Source: VRUE01 sp963817905 | Lineage (GTDB): Bacteria > Actinomycetota > Thermoleophilia > Solirubrobacterales > 70-9 | Length of the DNA stretch: 64,000 nucleotides | Assembly: GCA_963817905.1 (NCBI GenBank) | Contig: CAWFPS010000003.1 | Coordinates: forward strand, 558,001 to 622,000 | Reading direction: 5' to 3' | Shown: positions 6,662 through 13,424 of the stretch, one piece after another | Layout of the letters: each line of letters opens with the position of its first letter | How positions within the stretch are numbered: the first letter of the stretch is position 1 | The notes under the pieces: model-generated | What the model was told of the DNA's origin: nothing | What the model saw: the letters and a program-made list of their open reading frames with translations, nothing else | Database searches by the model: none | Program-made: the position numbers and the translations under genes

Positions 6662-8989
6662 GTGCGAATTGCACTTGTCTCGCCATATTCCTGGTCTTAC
6701 CAGGGCGGCGTGAACCGGCATGTGGAGGCGCTCGCCGAGGAGTTTCTCGGCCGCGGTCACCACGTTCGCGTGCTCGCCCCCTTCGACCCCCCCGGTCGGC
6801 TCAGCCGGGCGCTGCACCGTGCCGCGCCCGAGTCGCGCGAGACTCCCGACTACCTGATCCCGCTCGGGCGCACGGCCGGCTTCCCCTCCAACGGCGCGAT
6901 CTCCAACCTGGCGCCGTTCCCGGCCGGCGGCGTGATCGCGCCGCGGCGAGCGCTGCGCCAGGAAGACTTCGACGTGGTCCACATCCACGAGCCGGTCGTG
7001 CCGCTGGTCGGCTGGAACGCCGCCCTCGGCAGCGACGTCCCCGCCGTCGGCACCTTCCACGCCTACTCGACCAAGGCAGTGCCCAACCACCTCGCCTCGG
7101 CACTCGGCGCCCGCCGCGTCTTCAACCGCCTCTCGGCCCGGATCGCCGTCTCCGAGGCGGCCGCCTGGACCGGCCGCCGCTGGTTCGGGGGCCACTACGA
7201 GGTGATCCCCAACGGCGTCGACATCGCCGCCCCGCCGAGCGACGCCAAGCCGCCGAGCGAGGAGCTGCGCGTGCTCTTCGTCGGCCGCCCCGAGGAGCGC
7301 AAGGGGCTGCCGATCCTGCTCGCCGCCTTCGGCGCCCTGGTCGAGCACGTACCCAGTCGCCTGACCGTGATCGGGGCCGAGCGCGAGGACGTGCTGCGCT
7401 ACCTGGCCGACCCGGAGACGATGCGCTGGATCGACGTCCGCGGCCGCGTCTCCGGCGAGGCGCTGCACACCGCCTTGCACGAGGCCGACGTGCTCTGCGC
7501 ACCCTCGCTCTCGGGCGAGAGCTTCGGCATGGTCCTCACCGAGGCCTTCGCCGCCGGCACGCCGGCGATCGCCTCCGCCATCGCCGGCTACAGCGACGTC
7601 GTCACCGACGGCCTCGACGGGGTGCTCGTCCCGCCCGGCGACCCGCAGCGCCTGGCCGAGGAGCTGCAGCGCGCCCACCACGAGCCCGAGCGCCTGGCGG
7701 CGATGGGGCGCGCCGCCCGCCAGAGCGCCGAGCGCTACGCCTGGCCGCACGTCGCCGACCGCGTCACGTCCGTATACGAGCGGGCGATCGAGGTCCCGGA
7801 GCCCGCCAGCGCCCTCGACCGGGCCGCCCGCTGGGCCGGGATCTTGCCGGCCGACGGTCTGCCGCCGAGCCCGCCGCAACGCCTTCCATCGCTCGACCCG
7901 GCGCCGGCCCAGCCGGCCAAGCGCAAGCGCAGGGTCGCGCGCCGCATCGGCCTCGCCGCCGCCGGCATCCTCGGGGTGGGCCTGACTGCCCTGGCCGCGA
8001 AGAAGATCGGCGTCGACAACGTGGTCGAAAGCATCGTCCGCTCCGACCTCACCTGGGTCCTGGTCGCCTGCGCGCTGATGGCGCTATCGCTCTTCTTCCG
8101 TGCGGCCTCCTGGTACTGGATCGTGCGCGCGGCGCTGCCGCTGAGCCCGGTCCGCCGCCGCGACGTCACCTCGGCGACGATGATCGGCGTGCTGATGTCG
8201 GCGACCCTGCCGGCCCGGCTCGGCGAGCCGGCGCGCGCGATGTCGCTCGCCCGCCGCACCGGGCGCATGCGCGAGACCTTCCCCGTGCTGCTCGGCACCC
8301 TGGTCTCCCAAACGGTGCTCAACCTGATCGCCCTCGCCCTGCTCGGCGTGATCATCGTCTCCACCACCGACCTCTTCCACTCCGGCACCCAGAAGCTCTT
8401 CGCCTTCAGCTTCGTGCCGCTGCTGCTGCTGCTCGTCGTCCTGCTCGGGCCGCCGCTGATGCGGCGCAACGGCAACGGCCGCCTCGCCCGGCTGGGCAAG
8501 GCCCTGCACGGGGCGCTCCTACAGGTGCGCGCCGGGCTGCGCGTCTTCCGCAACCCGCGCCGCGGGATCGCCGCCGCCGCCGCGCAGCTCAGCGCCTGGG
8601 CGATCCAGCTCGCCGCCTGCTGGGCGCTGCTCGCCGCGCTGGGCCTCAACGGCCAGGCGGGGATCGGCGCCGCCGCCGCGGTGCTCTTCGCCGTCAACGT
8701 GACCGCCGTCGTGCCGGCGACCCCCTCCAACATCGGCGTCTTCCAGCTCGCCGTGATCAGCGTCCTGCACACCGGCTTCGGCGTCAGCACCGCCGACGCC
8801 CTCGCCTACGGCGTGATCCTGCAGGCGGTCGAGATCGCCACCGCGGTGGCCCTGGGACTGCCGGCGCTGGTCCGCGAAGGGCTCACCTGGAGCGACCTGC
8901 GCGTGCAAGCCCTCTCCACCGCTCCGGTGCGGCTGAAGCCGCAGCCGGTGCCGCGCGAGCACGAGGCTCGCGGCGGCGCCAGCGCCTAG
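6662..8989 (+). CDS. Glycosyltransferase family 4 fused to a flippase-like (UPF0104/LPG synthase TM) domain
   Basis: 775 residues from GTG 6662. Residues 1-~375 are a GT-B glycosyltransferase like phosphatidylinositol mannosyltransferases: 'MRIALVSPYSWSYQGGVNRH', 'VIPNGVDIA', and the sugar-nucleotide site 'SLSGESFGMVLTEAFAAGTP' with the E-x7-E motif. After a Pro-rich linker (~385-415), residues ~420-755 are a multi-helix membrane domain of the lysylphosphatidylglycerol-synthetase TM family ('ARLGEPARAMSLARRTGR', 'ATPSNIGVFQLAVISVL'). In the family such domains are linked to lipid flipping. The fusion suggests one protein that glycosylates a lipid and moves it across the membrane; this is inference. 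It lies 47 bp after the phosphatase-like gene, likely the same operon. Confidence 0.85.
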   Translation: MRIALVSPYSWSYQGGVNRHVEALAEEFLGRGHHVRVLAPFDPPGRLSRALHRAAPESRETPDYLIPLGRTAGFPSNGAISNLAPFPAGGVIAPRRALRQEDFDVVHIHEPVVPLVGWNAALGSDVPAVGTFHAYSTKAVPNHLASALGARRVFNRLSARIAVSEAAAWTGRRWFGGHYEVIPNGVDIAAPPSDAKPPSEELRVLFVGRPEERKGLPILLAAFGALVEHVPSRLTVIGAEREDVLRYLADPETMRWIDVRGRVSGEALHTALHEADVLCAPSLSGESFGMVLTEAFAAGTPAIASAIAGYSDVVTDGLDGVLVPPGDPQRLAEELQRAHHEPERLAAMGRAARQSAERYAWPHVADRVTSVYERAIEVPEPASALDRAARWAGILPADGLPPSPPQRLPSLDPAPAQPAKRKRRVARRIGLAAAGILGVGLTALAAKKIGVDNVVESIVRSDLTWVLVACALMALSLFFRAASWYWIVRAALPLSPVRRRDVTSATMIGVLMSATLPARLGEPARAMSLARRTGRMRETFPVLLGTLVSQTVLNLIALALLGVIIVSTTDLFHSGTQKLFAFSFVPLLLLLVVLLGPPLMRRNGNGRLARLGKALHGALLQVRAGLRVFRNPRRGIAAAAAQLSAWAIQLAACWALLAALGLNGQAGIGAAAAVLFAVNVTAVVPATPSNIGVFQLAVISVLHTGFGVSTADALAYGVILQAVEIATAVALGLPALVREGLTWSDLRVQALSTAPVRLKPQPVPREHEARGGASA

Positions 8990-9861
8990 CTCAGCACGTC
9001 CTTCGAGACGCTGCCGACGCCGAGCAGTCCGGGGCCTACATGGGCGCCGATCACCGGGCCGACCTCGGAGGCGAAGGCCGGCTCGCAACCGAAGATCTCG
9101 CGGCAGTCGTCGATCATCGAGCCCGCCGTCTCGGGGTCTTGGATGTGCTGGACGACCCAGGCGTCGAACCCGTCCTCGTGGCGCTGGCGGGCGTATTCGC
9201 GCAGCCGCTCGAGCGATCGGGCGCGGGTGCGCACGCGCTCGACCGGGGTGATCTCCTCCTCCAGCGTCAGGATCGGCTTGATCTTCAATGCCGAGCCGAT
9301 CCAGGCGCGAGCGCCGCCGATCCGGCCGCCGCGGCGCAGGTACTCGAGCGTGTCAATCGCGAACCACATCTTCAACTCCTCCCGCGCCTGCCTCGCCCGG
9401 GCGAGGCAGGCCGCGGCGTCCTCCCCGGCTTTCGCCGCTGCCGCGGCAGCCACCACGGGCAGCCCCATACCGCCGCAGGCAGAGCGCGAGTCGAAGAGGT
9501 GGATGCGGTCCCCCCCGCTTCCCTCGTCGATGAGGTGCTGGCGAGCCTGGTTGGCTGCCTCGAAGGTTCCCGAGATCCCTGAGGAGATGTGGATCGAGAC
9601 GATTTCGCGGCCGGCGTCGAGCAATGGCTCGTAGACCGAGACGAAGTCGCCGACCGAGGGTTGCGAGGTGGTCGCGCCCCCTTTCGAGGCACGCAGCCGC
9701 TCGTAAAAGGCGGCGTAATCGGAGATCTCCGACTCGGCCTGCTGCTGCCCGTCAACCGCTACGTAAAGACTGATCGTTTGGATCCCGCGCGCCGCGACCA
9801 GCTCACTCGGGAGGTAGGCCGTCGTGTCGCATACGACTGCGGTTTCGACGGAAGGAGTCAA
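8986..9861 (-). CDS. DegV family fatty-acid-binding protein
   Basis: 291 residues with start TTG 9861 (no ATG/GTG fits the conserved N-terminus 'VETAVVCDTTAYLPSELVAA'). Family hallmarks are 'TTSQPSVGDF', 'SIHISSGISGTFEAANQA', 'DSRSACGGMGL' and the 'EYLRRGGRIGG' segment. DegV/FakB-type proteins bind a fatty acid and in Firmicutes present it to the kinase FakA; no FakA homologue is visible here. Its stop overlaps the stop of the convergent glycosyltransferase gene by 4 bp. It is divergent from erpA, with only about 40 bp between starts. Confidence 0.85.
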   Translation of the reverse strand: MTPSVETAVVCDTTAYLPSELVAARGIQTISLYVAVDGQQQAESEISDYAAFYERLRASKGGATTSQPSVGDFVSVYEPLLDAGREIVSIHISSGISGTFEAANQARQHLIDEGSGGDRIHLFDSRSACGGMGLPVVAAAAAAKAGEDAAACLARARQAREELKMWFAIDTLEYLRRGGRIGGARAWIGSALKIKPILTLEEEITPVERVRTRARSLERLREYARQRHEDGFDAWVVQHIQDPETAGSMIDDCREIFGCEPAFASEVGPVIGAHVGPGLLGVGSVSKDVLS

Positions 9862-9888
9862 GCAAGGCGATTCTCGCAGACCTCTCGC

Positions 9889-9894
9889 TACACT
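9889..9894 (+). promoter_or_regulatory. Likely -10 element of erpA (leaderless start)
   Basis: TACACT lies 7 bp before the GTG start of erpA, so transcription would begin at or very near the start codon. This fits the leaderless mRNAs common in actinobacteria. No clear -35 box was found. Confidence 0.4.
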
Positions 9895-9901
9895 TTGTGA
9901 A

Positions 9902-10285
9902 GTGACTGACTCTGCCGAGACCCCGCAGGCCGCCATCGCCCTCACCGAGAAGGCGGCTGGCAAGATCGCCGAGCTGCTTGGCAGCCAGGACGACGCCGAG
10001 GGCCAGGCGCTGCGCGTCGCCGTCCGCGGCGGCGGTTGCTCGGGGTTCCAGTACGCGCTCGCCTTCGACCGCGCCAAGGAAGACGACAACGTCTTCGAGG
10101 TCGACGGCGTCTCGGTGATCGTCGACAAGGTCAGCATGCAGTTCGTCTTCGGCTCCGAGGTCGACTACGTGGAAGGCCTGCAGGGTGCGGGCTTCCAGGT
10201 CAACAACCCCAACGTCGTCGCCGCCTGCGGCTGCGGCTCCTCGTTCCAGGTCAAGGACGAGGCCCCCGAGACCGCCGTCGCCTGA
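9902..10285 (+). CDS. erpA: A-type iron-sulfur carrier protein (ErpA/IscA/HesB family)
   Basis: 127 residues. GTG 9902 is chosen because the conserved domain ('IALTEKAAGKIAELL') begins soon after; an upstream ATG at 9824 would run into the DegV start. The three cluster-binding cysteines are present in 'GGGCSGFQY' and 'ACGCGSSF'. A-type carriers receive [2Fe-2S] or [4Fe-4S] clusters from a scaffold and pass them to apo-enzymes in the cytoplasm. A CGFS glutaredoxin and a BolA protein, both known partners in Fe-S handling, are encoded convergently just downstream. The gene symbol is by family; IscA is an alternative name. Confidence 0.9.
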   Translation: MTDSAETPQAAIALTEKAAGKIAELLGSQDDAEGQALRVAVRGGGCSGFQYALAFDRAKEDDNVFEVDGVSVIVDKVSMQFVFGSEVDYVEGLQGAGFQVNNPNVVAACGCGSSFQVKDEAPETAVA

Positions 10286-10362
10286 ACCGGCACATCTCGG
10301 CGTCCTCGTTCGCTCGCGTACCGAGCACGCCACGCTCCCTGCGTCCTTGATCTGCTTGGTTC
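10284..10362 (-). repeat. Dispersed repeat E, copy 1
   Basis: Read on the minus strand it starts GAACCAAGCAG, contains GGACGCAGGGAG, and ends GAGGACGCCGAGATG then a CCGGTTC. The termini GAACC/GGTTC are complementary. It fills the space between the convergent erpA and grxD stops and overlaps the erpA stop codon. A second copy is at 20281-20382. It may act as a two-way terminator. Confidence 0.65.
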
Positions 10363-10374
10363 AGCCGACGGCGG

Positions 10375-10758
10375 CTATTCGATCTGGAGTGGCGGCGACT
10401 GCGCCGGGGGCGCGGCGGCCGCCGGGGCGGCCTCGGGCTGCTTGGCGCCCAGCGCCTCGGCCAGCTCGCCGGAGTCGAACATCTCTTCGACTATGTCGGC
10501 GCCGCCGAGCAGCTCGCCATTGGCGTAGAGCTGCGGGAAGGTCTGCCAGTCCGATACCTCGGCGGTCACTTCACGCAGCGGCTGCAGTGCCGGCAGCACG
10601 TCGATCGCGCCGTACTCGACGTCGAGCGAGTCGAGCACCTGGACAACCCGCATCGAGAAGCCGCAGCGCGGTGCGTCCGGAGTGCCCTTCATGAAGAGCA
10701 GCACCGGGTTGGCGGCAATCAACTCTTCGATCTTCTGCTTCAGCTCGGGGTCGGCCAT
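10375..10758 (-). CDS. grxD: Monothiol CGFS glutaredoxin (Grx4 type)
   Basis: 127 residues, start ATG 10758. It has the complete monothiol Grx4 pattern: 'NPVLLFMKGTPDAPRCGFSM' with the CGFS active site, 'WQTFPQLYANGELLGGADI' with the glutathione-binding TFP and GG(A)D motifs. Such proteins bind a [2Fe-2S] cluster with glutathione or BolA and shuttle clusters. The C-terminal ~20 residues are an Ala/Pro-rich tail beyond the usual length. The BolA gene lies just upstream in the same direction? No: bolA is further right and also on the minus strand, so it is transcribed before grxD with a 70-bp gap. Confidence 0.93.
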   Translation of the reverse strand: MADPELKQKIEELIAANPVLLFMKGTPDAPRCGFSMRVVQVLDSLDVEYGAIDVLPALQPLREVTAEVSDWQTFPQLYANGELLGGADIVEEMFDSGELAEALGAKQPEAAPAAAAPPAQSPPLQIE

Positions 10759-10828
10759 CGCTCGATTGTAGAGATCGCCGCTCCCGACCTTAACGCCCCC
10801 CCTGTAGGGGCCACAAAGTCGAAAGCGC

Positions 10829-11062
10829 TTACAGAGGGCCTGTCTTCAGCGAGAGCGCGTGGATGGTGCCGTCGTCGAAGCGCTCGCTTACGGCTGCCTT
10901 GACCAGGCGGTGCTGGGCGATGCGGGTGAGGCCCTCGAACTGGGGCGCCTCAACAGTTGCCCGCAGATGGTCGCCGGTACCGGTTTCGTCGGCGACCTCG
11001 ACCGCCGCGCCGGGCAACGCCGCCTCGATCATCGCCTTGATCTCCGCCAGGTCGGCTGCCAT
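10829..11062 (-). CDS. bolA: BolA family protein
   Basis: 77 residues from ATG 11062. The class II KH-like fold is recognisable from 'IKAMIEAALPGAAVEVADET', 'DHLRATVEAPQFEG' and the signature 'HRLVKAAVSERFDDGTIHAL'. BolA proteins form [2Fe-2S]-bridged complexes with CGFS glutaredoxins, and grxD is the next gene downstream on this strand. The position of an invariant His ('QHRLV') fits a cluster ligand role. Length is at the short (YrbA/IbaG-like) end of the family. Confidence 0.88.
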   Translation of the reverse strand: MAADLAEIKAMIEAALPGAAVEVADETGTGDHLRATVEAPQFEGLTRIAQHRLVKAAVSERFDDGTIHALSLKTGPL

Positions 11063-11070
11063 CGGGACCG

Positions 11071-11322
11071 CTAGCGCCGGCGGCGCAACATCATCAGGCC
11101 GCCGAGGGCGAAGCCGGCGACGGCGGCGCCGACGATCAGCTGCGAGCGGTGCTCCGCAACCTGGCGGCGCCAATCGGTGAGCTCGGTGACGCGGCCGCGC
11201 AGCAACTCGACCGAGCTGCCCAGGTCGCGCCGCTGAAGGTCGATGTCGCGGCGGATCTCCGCCGCCGAGCGGCCGGGCATCCCCGCCGTCGGCGGACGGA
11301 CCGGCTCGGGGTTGGCGCTCAT
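11071..11322 (-). CDS. DUF3618 family membrane-anchored protein
   Basis: 83 residues from ATG 11322. 'SAAEIRRDIDLQRRDLGSSV' followed by a charged helix is the DUF3618 pattern (E-I-x-x-D-I-x-x-x-R). A single C-terminal hydrophobic segment, 'LIVGAAVAGFALGGLMML', ends in RRRR, so the N-terminal part is probably cytoplasmic. Function is unknown; the family commonly sits with holin-X and DUF4235 genes in actinobacterial stress or envelope loci, as here. It overlaps the preceding gene by 4 bp. Confidence 0.75.
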   Translation of the reverse strand: MSANPEPVRPPTAGMPGRSAAEIRRDIDLQRRDLGSSVELLRGRVTELTDWRRQVAEHRSQLIVGAAVAGFALGGLMMLRRRR

Positions 11323-11759
11323 TCCTGGCCCGCCTTCGAGCTTGATTCGAGCGTCGCCTTGGTCAGCTTCGCCTCCTCGATCGCCTGCGCGGGCACGGGT
11401 GGCGCTCCGGCCTGGACCGAGCGGTAGGCGATGAAGCCGGCCGCGGCGGCGATCAGGAGGAAGACCGCCGCCTCGACGAAGAAGCCAGGCCAAGCGTTGC
11501 CGTCGAAGACCTCTTCGGCGAGCAGCCAAGCGATGCCCTCCATGACCAGGATCAGCGCCAGGAAGGCGAAGGTGCCGGCGGCGATGCCGACGACCGAACC
11601 GCGCAGGAGCTTGCCGACCTTCTCGGAGACCTCGGTCTTGGCCAGCTCGATCTCCTCGCGAACCAGCGAGGAGCTCTTCTCGGCGACATCGAAGACGAGC
11701 TCTGAGACCGAGCGGTCGTCGCCCTCTCGCGGGGGTATGCCGGCGCCGTCGTCGGCCAC
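11319..11759 (-). CDS. Holin-X-like membrane protein (phage-holin superfamily, PF07332 type)
   Basis: 146 residues from GTG 11759. A soluble N-terminal helix ('SVSELVFDVAEKSSSLVREE') precedes two hydrophobic hairpin segments around residues 55-80 and 92-112. This is the layout of the actinobacterial holin-X family, whose name comes from sequence resemblance, not proven lysis. Its start codon shares one base with the stop of the upstream small ORF (TAGTG), and its stop overlaps DUF3618 by 4 bp, so all three form one tightly coupled operon. Confidence 0.75.
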   Translation of the reverse strand: MADDGAGIPPREGDDRSVSELVFDVAEKSSSLVREEIELAKTEVSEKVGKLLRGSVVGIAAGTFAFLALILVMEGIAWLLAEEVFDGNAWPGFFVEAAVFLLIAAAAGFIAYRSVQAGAPPVPAQAIEEAKLTKATLESSSKAGQE

Positions 11760-11893
11760 TACTCCGGCGGCTCCTCTTCGAAGACGCGACGCCAGGCGAA
11801 GGCCGCGATGCGGGCGGCGGCGATGCTGGCCAGGGCGCTGCTCGCGGCGAGCAATCCGCTCCAGGCAAGACGTTTGACTATCTCGTTCTCCAT
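11759..11893 (-). CDS. 44-residue membrane protein, DUF4235-like
   Basis: ATG 11893 to TAG 11761-11759. The product has a hydrophobic centre ('WSGLLAASSALASIAAARIA') and ends 'AFAWRRVFEEEPPE', which resembles the C-terminal end of DUF4235 proteins but at about half their length. Its stop codon shares a base with the GTG of the holin-X gene (TAGTG), which strongly supports it being real. Role unknown; context suggests an envelope-associated operon. It is small enough to be missed by standard gene calling. Confidence 0.6.
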   Translation of the reverse strand: MENEIVKRLAWSGLLAASSALASIAAARIAAFAWRRVFEEEPPE

Positions 11894-11909
11894 CGGCCCT
11901 CGACCTTAC

Positions 11910-12515
11910 CTATCGGGGCTCGAGACCGTCGCAGATCGTCGCCACCAGCAACGTCTTTGCCTCGTCGAAGTCGCTGTCGGCTGCCGGGATGACCTCGAAG
12001 ATCCAGCCGGAGAGCAGCTGCTCGATCGCACCGTAGAAGGCCATCGAGGCGAAGTCGGGGTCGATGTCGCGGCGGAAGACGCCCTCGGCCTGGCCGTCGG
12101 CGACGATCTTGGCGATCGAGTCATAGGCGCGGCGAATCTCGGGGAGGTGGGTGCGGCCGAAGCTGTTCGCCGCCCGCGTCACCTCGACGATGATCACCTT
12201 CATCAGCTCCGGGTCGTGGCGGTAGGAGTCGACGATGAAGCCGGCCACCGCTTCCAGCTTGGCCCGCGCCGAGGCACCCTCGCGGTCGGCCTCCTCGATC
12301 GCCGCCAGCAGCAACGACCAGCGCTCGCTGAAGAGCTCGTTGAGCACCTCGTCCTTGGACTTGACGTAGTGGTAGACGAGGCCATAGGCGACCCCGGCCT
12401 CGTCGGCGATGTCGGAGACCCGGGTCGAGTGGAAGCCCTGGCGGGCGAAGACGCGGACCGCGGCATCGAGGATCTGGCGGTGCTTGTCGATCGCCGGGGC
12501 TGCCTTGGAGGCCAT
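11910..12515 (-). CDS. TetR family regulator (FadR-like)
   Basis: 201 residues from ATG 12515. The N-terminal helix-turn-helix is typical ('ILDAAVRVFARQGFHSTRVS', 'GVAYGLVYHYVKSKDEVLNE'). The C-terminal ligand domain resembles those of fatty-acid-responsive TetR proteins. Its start overlaps the nitrilase stop by one base (TGATG), so the two are co-translated. A palindrome TTGACTGACCAGTCAA precedes the nitrilase gene and is a good candidate for its own operator; a near-identical site precedes the SDR at 43265. These suggest a regulon in acyl-CoA metabolism, but this is inference. Confidence 0.85.
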   Translation of the reverse strand: MASKAAPAIDKHRQILDAAVRVFARQGFHSTRVSDIADEAGVAYGLVYHYVKSKDEVLNELFSERWSLLLAAIEEADREGASARAKLEAVAGFIVDSYRHDPELMKVIIVEVTRAANSFGRTHLPEIRRAYDSIAKIVADGQAEGVFRRDIDPDFASMAFYGAIEQLLSGWIFEVIPAADSDFDEAKTLLVATICDGLEPR

Positions 12516-13363
12516 CAGGCGTGCGCCTCCGTCAGCTGCGGCCAGGCATAGGACTGGGGACGGCGGTTGGCGAGCGAGGGGAGTTCTTCCCGGGTGCGCT
12601 CGAGCGCGGCGAAGTCGAGATCGGCGGCGATGAAGCACTCCTCCTCACCGGGGGCGCTTGCGAGTACAACGCCCCAGGGGTCGACGATCGCCGAGTGACC
12701 GTAGGAGTGGAAGTGCGGCGGCGCCTCGCCGCCCTGGTTGGGGGCGAGGACGAAGGCCTGGTTCTCGATCGCCCGGGCGCGCAAGAGCACGTCCCAGTGG
12801 TCGCGCCCGGTGGCGGCGGTGAAGGCCGACGGCACGGCGAGGATGCGGGCTCCGCGCAGGGCGAGGATGCGGAAGAGCTCGGCAAAGCGCAGGTCGTAAC
12901 AGACGCTGAGGCCGACGGTGACCTCGTCGAGCGATCCGGTGACGATCTCCCCGCCGGGCTCCTCGTAAGCCGACTCGCGGTAGGAGACGCCGCCCGCGTC
13001 GACATCGAACATGTGGATCTTGCGGTAGGTGGCGAGGTCCTCGCCGTCGGGACCAATCAGGACCGAGGTGTTGAACGACTTCTCCCCCGGCCCCTGCTCG
13101 GCGATGCTGCCGGCGAGCAGGTGGATTCCCAACTCGCGAGCCCAGCCGCGCGCGGCAGTCAGGCTCGGGCCGCCGAGCGGCTCCGCCCCGGCCAAGAGTG
13201 CCTCGCCCTCGGCCAGCAGGTTCCACTTCTCCGGCAGGGCGACGAGCGCGGCACCGTCAGCTGCGGCGGCGCGAATGAGCGCCTCGGCCGCTTCGAGGTT
13301 TCGCCCCTTGTCACCGTTCGAGTTGAGTTGTACTGCCGCTGCGTGCAAGCGTTGCCCCTGCAT
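12515..13363 (-). CDS. Carbon-nitrogen hydrolase, nitrilase superfamily (Nit/omega-amidase-like)
   Basis: 282 residues from ATG 13363. The Glu-Lys-Cys triad is visible in 'VALPEKWN', 'TYRKIHMFDVD' and 'VGLSVCYDLRF'. The closest branch by motif is the Nit1/Nit2 group, which hydrolyses deaminated glutathione or alpha-ketoglutaramate; the exact substrate cannot be read from sequence. The frame is open 7 codons further, but that extension runs through an operator-like palindrome, so the internal ATG is preferred. It is the first gene of a two-gene operon with the TetR regulator. Confidence 0.88.
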   Translation of the reverse strand: MQGQRLHAAAVQLNSNGDKGRNLEAAEALIRAAAADGAALVALPEKWNLLAEGEALLAGAEPLGGPSLTAARGWARELGIHLLAGSIAEQGPGEKSFNTSVLIGPDGEDLATYRKIHMFDVDAGGVSYRESAYEEPGGEIVTGSLDEVTVGLSVCYDLRFAELFRILALRGARILAVPSAFTAATGRDHWDVLLRARAIENQAFVLAPNQGGEAPPHFHSYGHSAIVDPWGVVLASAPGEEECFIAADLDFAALERTREELPSLANRRPQSYAWPQLTEAHA

Positions 13364-13368
13364 GTTGG

Positions 13369-13384
13369 TTGACTGACCAGTCAA
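13369..13384. promoter_or_regulatory. TetR-type operator palindrome
   Basis: TTGACTG-AC-CAGTCAA is a perfect 7-bp inverted repeat with a 2-bp spacer. It begins 6 bp upstream of the nitrilase ATG and lies between the divergent nitrilase-tetR and cyclase-ATPase genes. A related site, TGACTGGCCAGTCA, is at 43180. Confidence 0.6.
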
Positions 13385-13410
13385 TCGGTTTGCTCAGTAT
13401 AGGTGCAGCG

Positions 13411-13416
13411 TAATCT
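13411..13416 (+). promoter_or_regulatory. Likely -10 element of the cyclase-ATPase gene
   Basis: TAATCT lies 8 bp before ATG 13425, which would make a leaderless or nearly leaderless transcript. The best -35 candidate is weak (TTTGCT, 13389-13394). The TetR-type palindrome sits immediately upstream of this. Confidence 0.4.
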
Positions 13417-13424
13417 TGAGTTGC

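Noticed and set aside
6328..9582. A 1084-codon plus-strand frame over the glycosyltransferase and DegV genes
   Set aside because: It reads as Arg/Pro/Ala-rich noise and overlaps two recognised genes in other frames.
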